Source: Mesorhizobium sp. B2-1-8
GTDB lineage: Bacteria > Pseudomonadota > Alphaproteobacteria > Rhizobiales > Rhizobiaceae
Assembly (NCBI RefSeq): GCF_006442545.2
Contig: NZ_CP083952.1
Location: forward strand, 2,845,501-2,909,500
Direction of reading: 5' to 3'
Length of the DNA: 64,000 nucleotides
Shown here: positions 1 to 8,940 of the stretch, piece by piece
Position numbering within the stretch: position 1 is the first letter of the stretch
How the letters are laid out: each line of letters begins with the position of its first letter
Program-made: the position numbers and the translations under genes
The notes under the pieces: generated by a model
The model's input: the letters and a program-made list of their open reading frames with translations, nothing else
Database searches by the model: none
Told to the model about the DNA's origin: nothing

Positions 1-219
1 TCTGGGACGGACCAAGGGTGGGGGCTCGGCGCGCGAGTGACGGGCTCCTCCCGCAGATCTGGAATGCGCGCCCAAGGTACGCGAAATTTGGGCTGGCGCT
101 CCGGTGCCGGCATCCTTTTGCCGGTCCGCCCGTGCCGATCTGGCCACCCGCTTGCGAACGGGAGGCCTGCTCATGGATTTCGATGAGATCGAACCCATAT
201 CTTGGGTAGGAGTTTGAGC
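1..219. other. Left edge, no gene recognised
   Basis: I see no convincing coding sequence here. A short open frame on the plus strand (18-209) has no ribosome binding site and no recognisable family. The stretch probably holds the promoter of the NfeD gene; the only clear signal is the TAGGAG ribosome binding site at 207-212. Confidence 0.4.
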
Positions 220-1587
220 GTGACCTTCGCGCGGGTGGCCCTTTTCGCCGCGGCCTTCGTCGCCGCGGCTGTCGTTTCTCTCTTCCCTTCGGCCGGGAGC
301 GAGAAGGTTGCGCTGAGCGTGGCGATCGATGGCGCCATCGGGCCGGCAAGCGCAAGGCAGCTCGAGGAAGCGCTCGGCGTCGCCGCCAAACGGGACGCCG
401 CGGTCCTCATCCTTAAACTCGACACGCCCGGCGGGCTGGTCACCTCGATGCGCCAGATGATCTCCGATATCCTGGCTTCGCCGGTGCCCGTCATCGGCTA
501 TGTCGCGCCTGCCGGTGGCCATGCGGCGAGTGCCGGCACCTACATCCTCTATGCCACCCATGTCGCGGCCATGGCGCCCGGCACCAATCTGGGTGCCGCG
601 ACACCGGTGGAGATGGGCGGGCTGCCGGCGCTTCCGGGCGACCAGAAGGACAACCAGAAGGATGCCACCGGACGGCCGGCGGGCGACGCGATGATGACCA
701 AGGTGACCAATGACGCGGTCGCCCTGATCCGCTCGCTCGCCGAACTGCGCAATCGCAATGGCGACTGGGGCGAGAAGGCCGTGCGCGAAGCGGCGAGCCT
801 GTCGGCCAATGCGGCATTGCAGGAACATGTGATCGATTTCGTCGCTCGCGACACCACCGAGCTCCTGCAACTGGCCGATGGGCGGACCGTCGATGTGGCC
901 GGCAAGAAAGTGGTGCTGGCGACGAAGGGGCTGCCGGTCGAGACGCTGGAGCCGGGCTGGTTCATCCAGCTGCTTTCCGTCATCACCGATCCGAACACCG
1001 CCGTCATCCTGATGCTGGTCGGCGTCTATGGCATCGTCTTCGAGTTCACCAGCCCGGGCGCGGTCGCGCCCGGCGTCATCGGCACCACCTGTCTCGTGCT
1101 CGGCCTTTATGCGCTCGATCTCCTGCCGATCAACTATACCGGCCTTGCCCTGATGCTGCTCGGCATCGTTTTCCTCATCATCGAGGCCTTCAATCCCACC
1201 GTCGTGCTCGGGCTCGGCGGCGTGGCCGCCTTTCTGTTCGGTGCCGCCATGCTGCTGCGGATCGAGGGGCCGGGCTTTGCCATGTCATGGGCCGTCATCG
1301 GTCCGGCCGCCGCGCTGACGCTTGGATTGGCGCTGCTGAGCGGTACCTATCTCTGGGCGGCGCGCCGGAACCCGCCGCGCGTCGGCGGCGAAGCGATGCG
1401 CGGCCAGCCGGCCGAGATCCTCGACTGGCAGGGCGGCGAGGGCCATGTGCTGGCCCTGGGCGAGCGCTGGCGAGCGAAGGCCGATGAACCCGTCGCGGCC
1501 GGCGACAGCGTCGAGGTGACGGACATCAGCGACCTCGTGCTGACCGTGCGGCGGCGCGACGCGGGAAGGAATGGAGCAAGGCAATGA
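220..1587 (+). CDS. nfeD: NfeD family membrane serine protease (ClpP-class/SppA-like, NfeD1b type)
   Basis: 455 aa from the GTG at 220, chosen because TAGGAG sits 7 bases upstream; a TTG at 202 would add six residues. Residues 1-27 are a signal or anchor segment. A ClpP/SppA-like protease domain (about 30-230) carries the motif [10 protein letters not shown] with the candidate nucleophile near Ser104 and a candidate Lys general base near 186 in GEKAV. Four or more membrane segments follow (about 255-385), then a small beta-barrel NfeD domain. Family members cleave hydrophobic stretches of partner proteins such as stomatins. The stop overlaps the ATG of the next gene, a slipin, by four bases. 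This protease/slipin pairing is the classical NfeD-slipin operon, so a joint role in membrane quality control is likely. Function is inferred from family and context. Confidence 0.93.
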   Translation: MTFARVALFAAAFVAAAVVSLFPSAGSEKVALSVAIDGAIGPASARQLEEALGVAAKRDAAVLILKLDTPGGLVTSMRQMISDILASPVPVIGYVAPAGGHAASAGTYILYATHVAAMAPGTNLGAATPVEMGGLPALPGDQKDNQKDATGRPAGDAMMTKVTNDAVALIRSLAELRNRNGDWGEKAVREAASLSANAALQEHVIDFVARDTTELLQLADGRTVDVAGKKVVLATKGLPVETLEPGWFIQLLSVITDPNTAVILMLVGVYGIVFEFTSPGAVAPGVIGTTCLVLGLYALDLLPINYTGLALMLLGIVFLIIEAFNPTVVLGLGGVAAFLFGAAMLLRIEGPGFAMSWAVIGPAAALTLGLALLSGTYLWAARRNPPRVGGEAMRGQPAEILDWQGGEGHVLALGERWRAKADEPVAAGDSVEVTDISDLVLTVRRRDAGRNGARQ

Positions 1588-2342
1588 ACATCGGCTATGT
1601 GGCCTATCTGGTACTAGCGCTAATTGTGGTCATATTCCTGTCCGCGGCCATCCGCATCCTCCGGGAATATCAGCGCGGCGTGGTCTTCACGCTCGGCCGC
1701 TTCACCGGGGTCAAGGGGCCCGGGCTCATCATCCTCGTTCCCTTCGTCCAGCAGATGGTGAAGGTCGACCTGCGCGTGGTGGTGCAGGACGTGCCGCCGC
1801 AGGACGTGATTTCGCGCGACAACGTCTCGGTGAAGGTCAATGCCGTGCTCTATTTCCGCATCGTCGACGCCGAACGGGCGGTCATCCAGGTCGAGGACTA
1901 CATGGCCGCCACCAACCAGCTGGCGCAGACCACGCTGCGATCGGTGCTCGGCAAGCACGAACTCGACGAGATGCTGGCCGAGCGCGACAGGCTCAACAGC
2001 GACATCCAGGAAATCCTTGACCAGCGCACCGATGCGTGGGGCATCAAGGTGTCCAATGTCGAGATCAAGCATGTCGACCTCAACGAGAACATGGTCCGCG
2101 CCATCGCCAAGCAGGCCGAGGCCGAGCGGCTGCGGCGCGCCAAGGTGATCAATGCCGAAGGCGAGCAGCAGGCGGCTGCGAAACTGGTCGAGGCGGGCCG
2201 CATGCTGGCGGCCGAGCCGCAGGCCATGCAGCTGCGCTATTTCGAGGCCTTGCATGACATCGCCGGCGAGCGCTCCTCCACCGTGGTGTTCCCGTTGCCG
2301 GTGGACCTGCTCGGTCAATTCCTGAAAGGGCAGGGGAAGTAA
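1584..2342 (+). CDS. Slipin/stomatin family SPFH-domain membrane protein
   Basis: 252 aa. An N-terminal hydrophobic anchor (about 1-27) is followed by an SPFH/Band 7 domain containing [13 protein letters not shown] and [10 protein letters not shown], which are typical of prokaryotic slipins. A charged Ala/Glu/Arg-rich helix follows ([19 protein letters not shown], about 175-195), as in stomatin oligomerisation helices. Length matches the family. The start codon overlaps the nfeD stop in an ATGA arrangement, so the two are translationally coupled. The expected role is a membrane scaffold and substrate or partner of the NfeD protease. No regulatory feature is visible apart from the shared operon. 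Confidence 0.94.
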   Translation: MNIGYVAYLVLALIVVIFLSAAIRILREYQRGVVFTLGRFTGVKGPGLIILVPFVQQMVKVDLRVVVQDVPPQDVISRDNVSVKVNAVLYFRIVDAERAVIQVEDYMAATNQLAQTTLRSVLGKHELDEMLAERDRLNSDIQEILDQRTDAWGIKVSNVEIKHVDLNENMVRAIAKQAEAERLRRAKVINAEGEQQAAAKLVEAGRMLAAEPQAMQLRYFEALHDIAGERSSTVVFPLPVDLLGQFLKGQGK

Positions 2343-2663
2343 GCAACCCCTTTCCGCCTCCCAACTGGGTGAGTTCAGCCAGCCTGCAGGTTCCTGCGCT
2401 TCCGGTCCCACGGACGTCAAATACGCTCGCTTCCGGGCTCTCGATATCGTCCACCCTCGGCTCGGCCTGGTCTGGCTCAACGCTACAACAACAAGTCCAG
2501 GAAAAATGTGGAACAGTTTCCGTCAAGAAGGCGTGCTTACGCACTGCAAGGCACACTCAAAATAAGTGAGAAATAAACCATAAGTCTTTGTCCTAGATCA
2601 AAGTCGAGAGTGGTTTCTTCGGGTAACAGGGCGTCCGCTGCGATATTTTGGAGAGGATGGCGG
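2343..2663. other. Intergenic region upstream of small gene
   Basis: About 320 bases without a recognisable gene. The last 130 bases are noticeably more AT-rich than the surroundings, consistent with a promoter for the small gene at 2664. No clear terminator hairpin with a T-run follows the slipin stop. Confidence 0.4.
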
Positions 2664-2954
2664 ATGTCCACCCTTCATTTGAGTTCAGAATACCGGAATA
2701 AACAGGATAGCCTGTCCGAGCAGTCAAAATCGGTACATCATGGGGCAATGGAGCTTCAGACAGCCATTCTCCTTACATTGCGGGGCTATCGTCGCCGCTC
2801 AGTAATTTCCACCAATTATGTGATGAAAAGGGTGCGACAGCTGTGTCCTGATTGCGTGCTCGCCGACCATGCATTGGCCGGATTGATCCAGGAAGCCGCG
2901 GTGTTGTTGGCATTGATCCCGGTGTTCGATCCGTGCCTTGGCAAGGATAGATAG
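2664..2954 (+). CDS. Small conserved-looking hypothetical protein
   Basis: 96 aa from the ATG at 2664, which is preceded at proper distance by GGAGAGG (2650-2656). The product has an acidic/polar N-terminus, then a compact basic helical region (LLTLRGYRRRSVISTNYV) and a hydrophobic C-terminal helix rich in Ala and Leu. The arrangement hints at a small winged-helix or adaptor protein, but I do not recognise a named family. Support for a real gene comes from the good ribosome binding site and from the strong intrinsic terminator 37 bases after the stop. It is AT-richer than its neighbours. Confidence 0.6.
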   Translation: MSTLHLSSEYRNKQDSLSEQSKSVHHGAMELQTAILLTLRGYRRRSVISTNYVMKRVRQLCPDCVLADHALAGLIQEAAVLLALIPVFDPCLGKDR

Positions 2955-2990
2955 GTTAGAGCGGCTACAAAGCCTTTTAGCATCGCTGAA

Positions 2991-3023
2991 CCTCGCGGTC
3001 CGCAGGGCCGCGAGGTCTTTTTT
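2991..3023 (+). terminator. Rho-independent terminator
   Basis: A perfect 8-bp stem CCTCGCGG/CCGCGAGG (2991-2998 and 3008-3015) encloses a 9-base loop and is followed by TCTTTTTT. It lies just after the small gene ending at 2954 and would stop its transcript. Confidence 0.85.
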
Positions 3024-3111
3024 GTCCATTTCTGCGCGGTCGCCCGGCAGGAACGGCGCTGTCCCGCCAGATATTGCGTCCTTGCTGGGTCCGCCTGATC
3101 TTTTCTCACTG

Positions 3112-3246
3112 TCAGAACCTGACGCTGAGATCTGCCTTGGCCCCGTTGTCGGTGTTGTGGCCGCCGAACTGGCCGACATAGGACAGGCCAAGTGTCGCAT
3201 TGGCCGACATCGGCAGGTCGAAGCCGGTCTCGATCACCGCGCTGTT
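3112..3246 (-). pseudogene. Remnant: C-terminal end of an autotransporter beta-barrel protein
   Basis: On the minus strand this stretch encodes about 44 residues: alternating hydrophobic/polar strands including LGLSYVGQFG and ADLSVRF followed by a stop. A terminal Phe after an amphipathic strand is the hallmark of outer-membrane beta-barrel C-termini recognised by BAM, and the pattern fits the last two or three strands of an autotransporter barrel. The frame is closed just upstream by a stop at 3247-3249, so over 95% of a normal gene is missing. The fragment sits in a cluster of other remnants. Confidence 0.65.
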
Positions 3247-3410
3247 TCACCCTGAGGTTGACATGTCATTGGAGCCCGGCCTTGTCTTGGGCAGGCCGGC
3301 ACTGGAATTGGACTGGAGCGAAAAGCAGCGTCTTTTGCGCGCACTGTGGCAGTTCGGCGTCATCGGTCTCGGCCTCGCACGGGCTGGTATCGGACCGAGA
3401 GCTGCAAAAC

Positions 3411-3738
3411 TTATCTGGCGCTTGTCGGCGTATAGCCGAAGCGGCGACGAAAGCAGCGGTTGAAGTACGATACGTCGCTGAATCCGCTTGTCAGGGCGAT
3501 GTCGCTGACCCGCATGTCGCTGTGTTTGTGCGAGAGCATCCTGTGGGCGCTCTGCAAACGCAGTTCGAGAACGCGTTCAGAGAAGCTCATTCCCGTCTCT
3601 TGAAGGAGGTCGTGGACATAGCGCGCCGACAGGCCGAGTTGTTGCGCGACACTTTGGGCGGAAATGCCGGGATCGATAATTGCTCTCGCCGCATCTGCGC
3701 CGTGCTTCGCTGATCGGCGATCTGCTCGACCAGGGCCG
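3411..3738 (-). pseudogene. Remnant: C-terminal HTH domain of an AraC/XylS regulator
   Basis: Translating the minus strand in the frame ending with the stop at 3411-3413 gives about 90 residues of a typical AraC double helix-turn-helix: SAQSVAQQLGLSARYVHDLL, RVLELRLQSAHRML and DIALTSGFSDVSYFNRCF, ending in FGYTPTSAR. The sensor domain, normally about 200 residues, is absent and no start codon with a ribosome binding site precedes the HTH. The upstream end runs into the LuxR remnant that reads in the opposite direction. It is therefore a deletion remnant. Confidence 0.75.
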
Positions 3739-4351
3739 CGTCATCACCCATCTTTATCGCCAGGCGCTCGATCATCTGGCTGTGCCTGTCGTGCTTACCC
3801 ACGCCAACGGAGCAATCCTCCATGCGAATGCGGCCGCCGAACAGATGTTTTCGGCGCAGGGTCCCATTCTCTCCAGGAACGGCCTGCTCCAGGCACAGAA
3901 TCCGGTGGCGGCCCGCGCCCTTCTGGACGCGATCGCCAGTGCGGCGGGCGCGGATGCTTCGCTTGGCGCGCGCGGCATAGGGCTGCCGGTTTCGGCCCAG
4001 GGCCAGCCGCCCGCCGTTGCCTATGTGTTGCCGCTGACTGAAGGAACGGCGCGCGCGGTTTTCCGGCCGGCATGCGCGGCTGTGTTCATATCGACGACGA
4101 CATCGGCTTCTCCCCTCCCGGAAGCCGTTCTGATCACGCTGTTCGACCTTACACCCGCGGAGGCCCGGGTGCTGCTGCGGATCGGCGGCGGATTGTCAGC
4201 CTCCAAGAGCGCGTCGTCGCTCGGCATTGGTGAAAACACCTTGAAGACCCACCTCAATCGGATTTTCGCCAGAACCGGCACGAGACGCCAAGCCGACCTC
4301 GTCAAACTCGTGTCGGACATCGGCACGCCGCTGGCGGCTCATGGACCCTGA
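3680..4351 (+). pseudogene. Remnant or 5'-truncated LuxR-type (GerE HTH) regulator
   Basis: About 223 residues remain. They begin with LSPHLRRA, which in full-length relatives of roughly 370 residues lies in the middle of the protein after an N-terminal sensor region. A PAS-like segment follows (VVLTHANGAILHANAAAEQ), then a proline/alanine linker and an intact C-terminal GerE HTH (FDLTPAEARVLL and SLGIGENTLKTHLNRIF). The only possible start is a TTG at 3680 without a clear ribosome binding site. The junction with the AraC fragment lies near 3680-3710. A truncated but expressed DNA-binding protein cannot be excluded. Confidence 0.7.
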
Positions 4352-4392
4352 GGGCGGAGCGCGTGGTCTCTACCGCCAGCGGGTCAGAGGCT

Positions 4393-5325
4393 TTACCGCC
4401 GCCAGGGCGGCTCCGGCGCGAAGCGCTTGCCGATCCAGTCGGCGAAGGCGCGGGTCTTGGCGGCCTTTCCCTTGGCCGAGGGCGTGACGACATAGACCGC
4501 GCCTTCGTCCGCCAGCGTCCACTCCTCCAGCACGGGCACCAGCCGTCCATCGGCAAGCTCGCGGCCGACCAGCCAGTCGGTGCTCATCATCAGGCCGACG
4601 CCTTGCACGGCGGCGTCGACCAGCACCTCGGCGTCGTCGCTGACCAATGGCCCGGAAACCTCAACGCGCGCGCGCCGGCCCTCGCGGTCGGTCATCTCCC
4701 AGGCCGGAAAGGTCTGGAAGCCCGAGAAGCCCAGGCAGGAATGGTCGAGCAGTGCCTGCGGTGTCTCCGGCCTGCCCCTGCGGGCAAGATAGGAGGGGGC
4801 GGCGCAGAGCAGCCGGCGTCGCGTCGCCACCTTGCGTGCCACCAGGCGCGAATCCTCCAGGCTGCCCAGCCGCACGGCGACATCGAAATTCTCGGCGACC
4901 AGATCGGTGAAGCGGTTGGAGAATTCGGCCTCGATGCGCACATCGGGAAATTCGGCAAGGAATTGAGGCAGCAGCGGCCCGATCCACATGCGCCCGAACG
5001 TGCCGGGCAGGGCCAGCCTGAGCACGCCGCGCGGGCCGCCCCCGGCATGCGCGGACGCGACGGCCTCGGCCTCGTCGACGGCAGCGAGGATGGCGCGCAC
5101 ACGCACCAGGAATTCGGCGCCTGCTTCGGTCAGCGACACGCTGCGCGTCGTGCGCGAGAGCAATCTCACCCCCAGCCGCGTCTCAAGCGATTGCAGGCGC
5201 CGCGACAGGATGGTCGCGTCGCGTCCGACACGCGCCGCCGCGCGGGTGAAGGAGCGCGCCTCGGCGATGGCCGCGAAGGCGGCCATCTCGGCAAGGGCCG
5301 CGGGTTCGTGAGATTGCTGCATCAT
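4393..5325 (-). CDS. LysR family transcriptional regulator
   Basis: 310 aa. Residues about 14-70 are the LysR winged HTH (AAFAAIAEARSFTRAAARVG through RLLSRTTRSVSLTEAG), joined by a helical linker to a periplasmic-binding-protein-like effector domain that starts at GVLRLALPGTFG. It belongs by appearance to the CrgA/DsdC-like group common in rhizobia. The gene is divergent from the MDR oxidoreductase at 5420 with a 94-bp gap. By the usual LysR logic it probably controls that gene in response to a small molecule, which is not identifiable from sequence. Confidence 0.92.
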   Translation of the reverse strand: MMQQSHEPAALAEMAAFAAIAEARSFTRAAARVGRDATILSRRLQSLETRLGVRLLSRTTRSVSLTEAGAEFLVRVRAILAAVDEAEAVASAHAGGGPRGVLRLALPGTFGRMWIGPLLPQFLAEFPDVRIEAEFSNRFTDLVAENFDVAVRLGSLEDSRLVARKVATRRRLLCAAPSYLARRGRPETPQALLDHSCLGFSGFQTFPAWEMTDREGRRARVEVSGPLVSDDAEVLVDAAVQGVGLMMSTDWLVGRELADGRLVPVLEEWTLADEGAVYVVTPSAKGKAAKTRAFADWIGKRFAPEPPWRR

Positions 5326-5419
5326 TCACAGTTCTCAATTGCAGAAAACAAGGATTATCCAGAGATAGCGCAGCAAATAGGTTCACTCAATCCATCAATC
5401 GTCCCACCGGAGTGAAACC

Positions 5420-6430
5420 ATGAAAGCCATCGAACTCAGCCAGCCCAGGCTGGACGCCTTCCGCGCCGTCACCGTTGCAACCCCCGAACCGCAGCGTGGG
5501 GAGGTGCTGATCCGTCAGCGCGCGGCGAGCCTCAATTTCGTCGATGTCGCGGTGGCGAGCGGCAATTATCCCGGACCGAGCTTTCCGCTCATCCCCGTCG
5601 CCGACGCCGCCGGCGAGATCGTAGCGCTGGGCGAGGGCGTTGCCAGATTCGCCATCGGCGACCGCGTCGTCGCGCATGCCAAGCCGCGCTGGATCGGTGG
5701 GCCGCCGCGGCCTTACGAGACGACGCAGATGCGCGGCATCTCGCTGCCGGGATCGCTGGCCGAATATGTGGCGCTGCCGGCCAATTCGCTGGTGCCGGTC
5801 CCGGCGCATCTCTCCTTCGAGGCGGCCTCGACGCTGCCGATCGCCGGCACCACGGCCTGGAACGCCATCAGCGCCGCCAATGTCGGGCCGGGCTCGGTCG
5901 TCGTGCTGCTTGGCACGGGCGGCGTCTCGATCTTCACCCTGCAACTCGCGAAGGCCGCCGGCGCCACGGTCATCATCACCTCGTCGTCGGACGAGAAGCT
6001 GGAGCGGGCGAAGGCACTCGGCGCCGATCATCTCATCAACTACCGCGCGACGCCCGACTGGGACGGCAAGGTGCTGGAGCTGACCGGCGGTCTCGGCGCC
6101 GACCTCATCGTCGAGACCGGCGGAACCGCAACCTTCGCCCGCGCCGTCAACGCCACCGCGCCCGGCGGCACGCTGTTCACCATCGGCTTCGTCACCGGCG
6201 CCGAGGCCACGGTCAATCTGCTGCCGATCATCATCAAGGCGCTGAAGGTGGTCGGCAACAACACCGGATCCGTGTCCGATCTCTTCGACGCCGCCCATGC
6301 CATCGGCGCGGCCCGGATCGAGCCGGTGGTCGACAAGATGTTTTCACCCGATCAAGCGACCGAAGCCTACACCCACATGGCCGCCGGCGGCCTGCATTTC
6401 GGCAAGCTGGTGTTCGGGCTGGAGTGGTGA
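5420..6430 (+). CDS. MDR family NAD(P)-dependent oxidoreductase, zinc-free
   Basis: 336 aa. The N-terminal GroES-like fold (about 1-150) is followed by a Rossmann domain with LGTGGVSIFTLQLAKAAGA as the nucleotide-binding loop. There is no cysteine anywhere in the protein, so neither the catalytic nor the structural zinc of classical alcohol dehydrogenases can be bound. It therefore fits the quinone oxidoreductase/enoyl reductase side of the medium-chain family. The start has GGAG eight bases upstream. It is divergently transcribed from the LysR gene, the likely regulator. Substrate unknown. Confidence 0.92.
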   Translation: MKAIELSQPRLDAFRAVTVATPEPQRGEVLIRQRAASLNFVDVAVASGNYPGPSFPLIPVADAAGEIVALGEGVARFAIGDRVVAHAKPRWIGGPPRPYETTQMRGISLPGSLAEYVALPANSLVPVPAHLSFEAASTLPIAGTTAWNAISAANVGPGSVVVLLGTGGVSIFTLQLAKAAGATVIITSSSDEKLERAKALGADHLINYRATPDWDGKVLELTGGLGADLIVETGGTATFARAVNATAPGGTLFTIGFVTGAEATVNLLPIIIKALKVVGNNTGSVSDLFDAAHAIGAARIEPVVDKMFSPDQATEAYTHMAAGGLHFGKLVFGLEW

Positions 6431-6434
6431 AGTA

Positions 6435-6617
6435 GCCGATCTCCCCCTCGTGGGGAGATGCCCGGCAGGGCAGAGGGGGCGCGAAGGATCGCGGCCTTTC
6501 GGTCAATCTGAGAGCGCTGAGGAGCTGCATAAACTTGCGATCGCAAACTGCTGACATGCCGGCGGGACAGCGCCCCCCTCTGGCCTGCCGGCCATCTCCC
6601 CCACTTGGGGGCAGATT
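6435..6617. repeat. Palindromic intergenic repeat, RIME-like, copy 1 (divergent centre)
   Basis: Left arm GCCGATCTCCCC...GGCAGGGCAGAGGGGGCG and right arm CGCCCCCCTCTGGCCTGCCGG...ATCTCCCCCAC are complementary over the pharmacophore-like motif that also forms copies 2 (43489-43661) and 3 (61870-62052). Here the middle is unrelated to the other two copies. It lies between the converging ends of the MDR gene and the molybdenum hydroxylase operon. It is probably a rhizobial intergenic mosaic element; it can form a large hairpin and may terminate both transcripts. Confidence 0.8.
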
Positions 6618-6630
6618 ACTCGCTTCACTG

Positions 6631-8940
6631 TTAAATCAGCTTCTCCAAGGTAATCGGCAGATCCCTAATCCGCTTGCCCGTCGCGTGGAACACAGCATTC
6701 GCAATGGCCGGCGCCATGCCGACGATCGCCAGTTCACCGACGCCCTTGCCGCCAAGCACCGAGGAGTGCAGGTCGGGGATGCCGACCGAGATCACCTCGA
6801 TGTCGGGGATGTCGGCATTGGTGGGGACGAGATAGTCGGCGAGGTTGTTGTTGACGATGCGGCCGTGGCGGCGGTCGACGATGCCTTCCTCGAGCAGCGC
6901 CTGGCCGATACCCATGATGATGCCGCCCTTCCATTGGCTTTCGGCCAGCTTCGGATTGTAGAGCCGGCCCGAATCCAGCGCCGACACCACGCGCGACACG
7001 CGCACCGTGCCGAAATCCTCGTCGACACGCACCTCGACGAAATGCGCGCACCAGGAATGGCGGGAATAGTCGCCCTCGGTGTGCGGCAGCGCCATGGCGA
7101 TGGTGGTGTAGTTCTTGTAGCGATCCTCGGCGCTCGAATTGGCCGGCATAGTGTCGCCGGTCGCCTCGATGCGGTCGCGGCCGATGCTTTTGAGCAATTC
7201 GGCGACCGAGACATCAGGACCGTCGCCGCGTGGCGCGGTGATGCGGCCATTGGCGACGACCAAAGTGTTGGCCTGCAGCGCGTGGAAGGGCGAGCGCGGA
7301 TCGCTGATCGCCAGACCGATCAGCTGGTCGAGCGCCGACGTCGCCGCCTTGTGGACGGCGCCTGTCATCACGCCGGCCAGCCGTGAGCCGCCGGCGACGC
7401 CGGCACGGGGAAAGCGGGAGTCGCCGAGCTTCACCACGACGTTGTCGGCGGGCACGCCGACCGTCTCGGCGGCGGTCTGCGCCAGGATGGTGTAGGTGCC
7501 CTGGCCCATGTCGATCGAGGAGCTTTCGACCTCGACCGAACCATCGGCCAGGATGCGGACGATCGCCTCGCCATAGGCGCGCCGCACCGGATAGGTGCCG
7601 GCGGCCACGCCCCAGCCGATCAACTGGTTCCCGTCGCGCATCGAGCGTGGCTCGGGCGTGCGCCTAGTCCAGCCGAAGCGGTCGGCGCCTGCTGTAAAAG
7701 CCTCGCGCAACTGCCTGGTCGACCAGGCTTTTTTCGCATGCGGGTCCTGCTCGGCGTAGTTGCGCAGCCGGATTTCCAGCGGATCGATGCCGACCTCGTA
7801 GGCGAGTTCGTCAATGGCGCTTTCGATGCCGAAGGCCGACGGGTTTTCGCCCGGCGCACGCATGGCGCCTGGTACCACCGAGTTCACCCGCACGACATTC
7901 TGTTTCGAGGAGAAATTCGGCGTCGCGTACATGATCGAGGTGACCGAGCCCAGCGGCTCGACCCACATGCCATCGATCGAGGTTTCGTTGACGCCGCGAT
8001 GCACGATCGACTGGATCATGCCGTCATGGTCGGCGCCGATCGTCACCGTCTGGCGGGTCGCGGCGCGGCCGCCGTAACCGGTGAAGGTCTGCGGCCGCGT
8101 CATCACCAGCCGCACCGGCCGGCCGAGCATTTTCGCGGCACTCGCGGCAATCGCGCCATGGCTGAGCGCCAGCGCCTTGGAACCGAAGCCGCCGCCGATA
8201 TAGGGCGACACCAGCCGCACATTCTCGAACGGCACGCCGAACCATTCTGCATAGGTGCGCGCCATGCCGTCCAGCCACTGGCTCGGCTCCCACACGGTCA
8301 GGTGGTCGCCTTCCCAGCGGGCGATAAGGCCATGCGGTTCCATCGGCGCCTGGTATTCGCGCGGCGTGTTGTAGGCGGCGCAGATGCGCACCGGGGCCGC
8401 GGCGAAGGCGGCGGACGCGTCGCCCCATTCCTTGGTCATGGCGTCGACCGGAATGCCGTCACCAGCCTTGCCATCGCTGAGGTCGACGATTGCCGGCGTC
8501 TCGTCATAGCTGACCTTGACCATCGCTGCGGCGGCCACGGCCTGCTCGAAGGTCTCGGCGACGACGGCGGCGACATGCTGGCCCGAGAAGGTGACGTCGC
8601 GCGCCAGCGGGCAGTAGGGCTTGTCGGGCGGCGGGGTGCCGAACCAGTCCGAGGCGGTTTTCAGGCTGATGGTCGTGTCCGGTGTCAGCACCTTGAGTAC
8701 GCCCGGTGCTGCCTCGGCCGCCTCGCTGTCGATGGCGCGCACCTTGCCGGATGCAATCGTGCTTTCGACCAGCACGGCGTAGGCGAGGCCTTCGAGCTGC
8801 TGCTCGACGGCGTATTTGGCCGCACCCGTGATCTTGGCTGGGCCGTCGACGCGCGACAGCCGGCCGCCGACGGCTTCGGCGCCGCCGTCGGAGGCGTCGC
8901 CCCGTTTCGGTTCACCAACTCTGATGCTGTGAACGGTCAT
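6631..8940 (-). CDS. Xanthine dehydrogenase family molybdopterin-binding subunit (operon B, large subunit)
   Basis: 769 aa from the ATG at 8938-8940, which overlaps the stop of the FAD subunit gene in ATGA. It is the catalytic subunit of a three-subunit molybdenum hydroxylase that inserts water-derived oxygen into aldehydes or N-heterocycles. The aldehyde oxidase a/b hammerhead domain lies at about 20-140 (SRVDGPAKITGAAKYAVEQQ), followed by the Mo-cofactor domain with GGGFGSKAL, PGAMRAPGE and the catalytic Glu in GGKGVGELAIVG near the C-terminus. No Tat signal is present in any subunit, so the enzyme is cytoplasmic or depends on an unseen export route. The paralogue is at 10491. The closest described type is the PaoABC/YagTSR aldehyde oxidoreductase, judged mainly from the middle subunit. 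Substrate not deducible. Confidence 0.93.
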   Translation of the reverse strand: MTVHSIRVGEPKRGDASDGGAEAVGGRLSRVDGPAKITGAAKYAVEQQLEGLAYAVLVESTIASGKVRAIDSEAAEAAPGVLKVLTPDTTISLKTASDWFGTPPPDKPYCPLARDVTFSGQHVAAVVAETFEQAVAAAAMVKVSYDETPAIVDLSDGKAGDGIPVDAMTKEWGDASAAFAAAPVRICAAYNTPREYQAPMEPHGLIARWEGDHLTVWEPSQWLDGMARTYAEWFGVPFENVRLVSPYIGGGFGSKALALSHGAIAASAAKMLGRPVRLVMTRPQTFTGYGGRAATRQTVTIGADHDGMIQSIVHRGVNETSIDGMWVEPLGSVTSIMYATPNFSSKQNVVRVNSVVPGAMRAPGENPSAFGIESAIDELAYEVGIDPLEIRLRNYAEQDPHAKKAWSTRQLREAFTAGADRFGWTRRTPEPRSMRDGNQLIGWGVAAGTYPVRRAYGEAIVRILADGSVEVESSSIDMGQGTYTILAQTAAETVGVPADNVVVKLGDSRFPRAGVAGGSRLAGVMTGAVHKAATSALDQLIGLAISDPRSPFHALQANTLVVANGRITAPRGDGPDVSVAELLKSIGRDRIEATGDTMPANSSAEDRYKNYTTIAMALPHTEGDYSRHSWCAHFVEVRVDEDFGTVRVSRVVSALDSGRLYNPKLAESQWKGGIIMGIGQALLEEGIVDRRHGRIVNNNLADYLVPTNADIPDIEVISVGIPDLHSSVLGGKGVGELAIVGMAPAIANAVFHATGKRIRDLPITLEKLI

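Noticed and set aside
3200-3463. Plus-strand frame of 87 residues between the autotransporter and AraC remnants
   Set aside because: It overlaps two recognisable remnants on the other strand, has no ribosome binding site at a start, and matches no family that I know.
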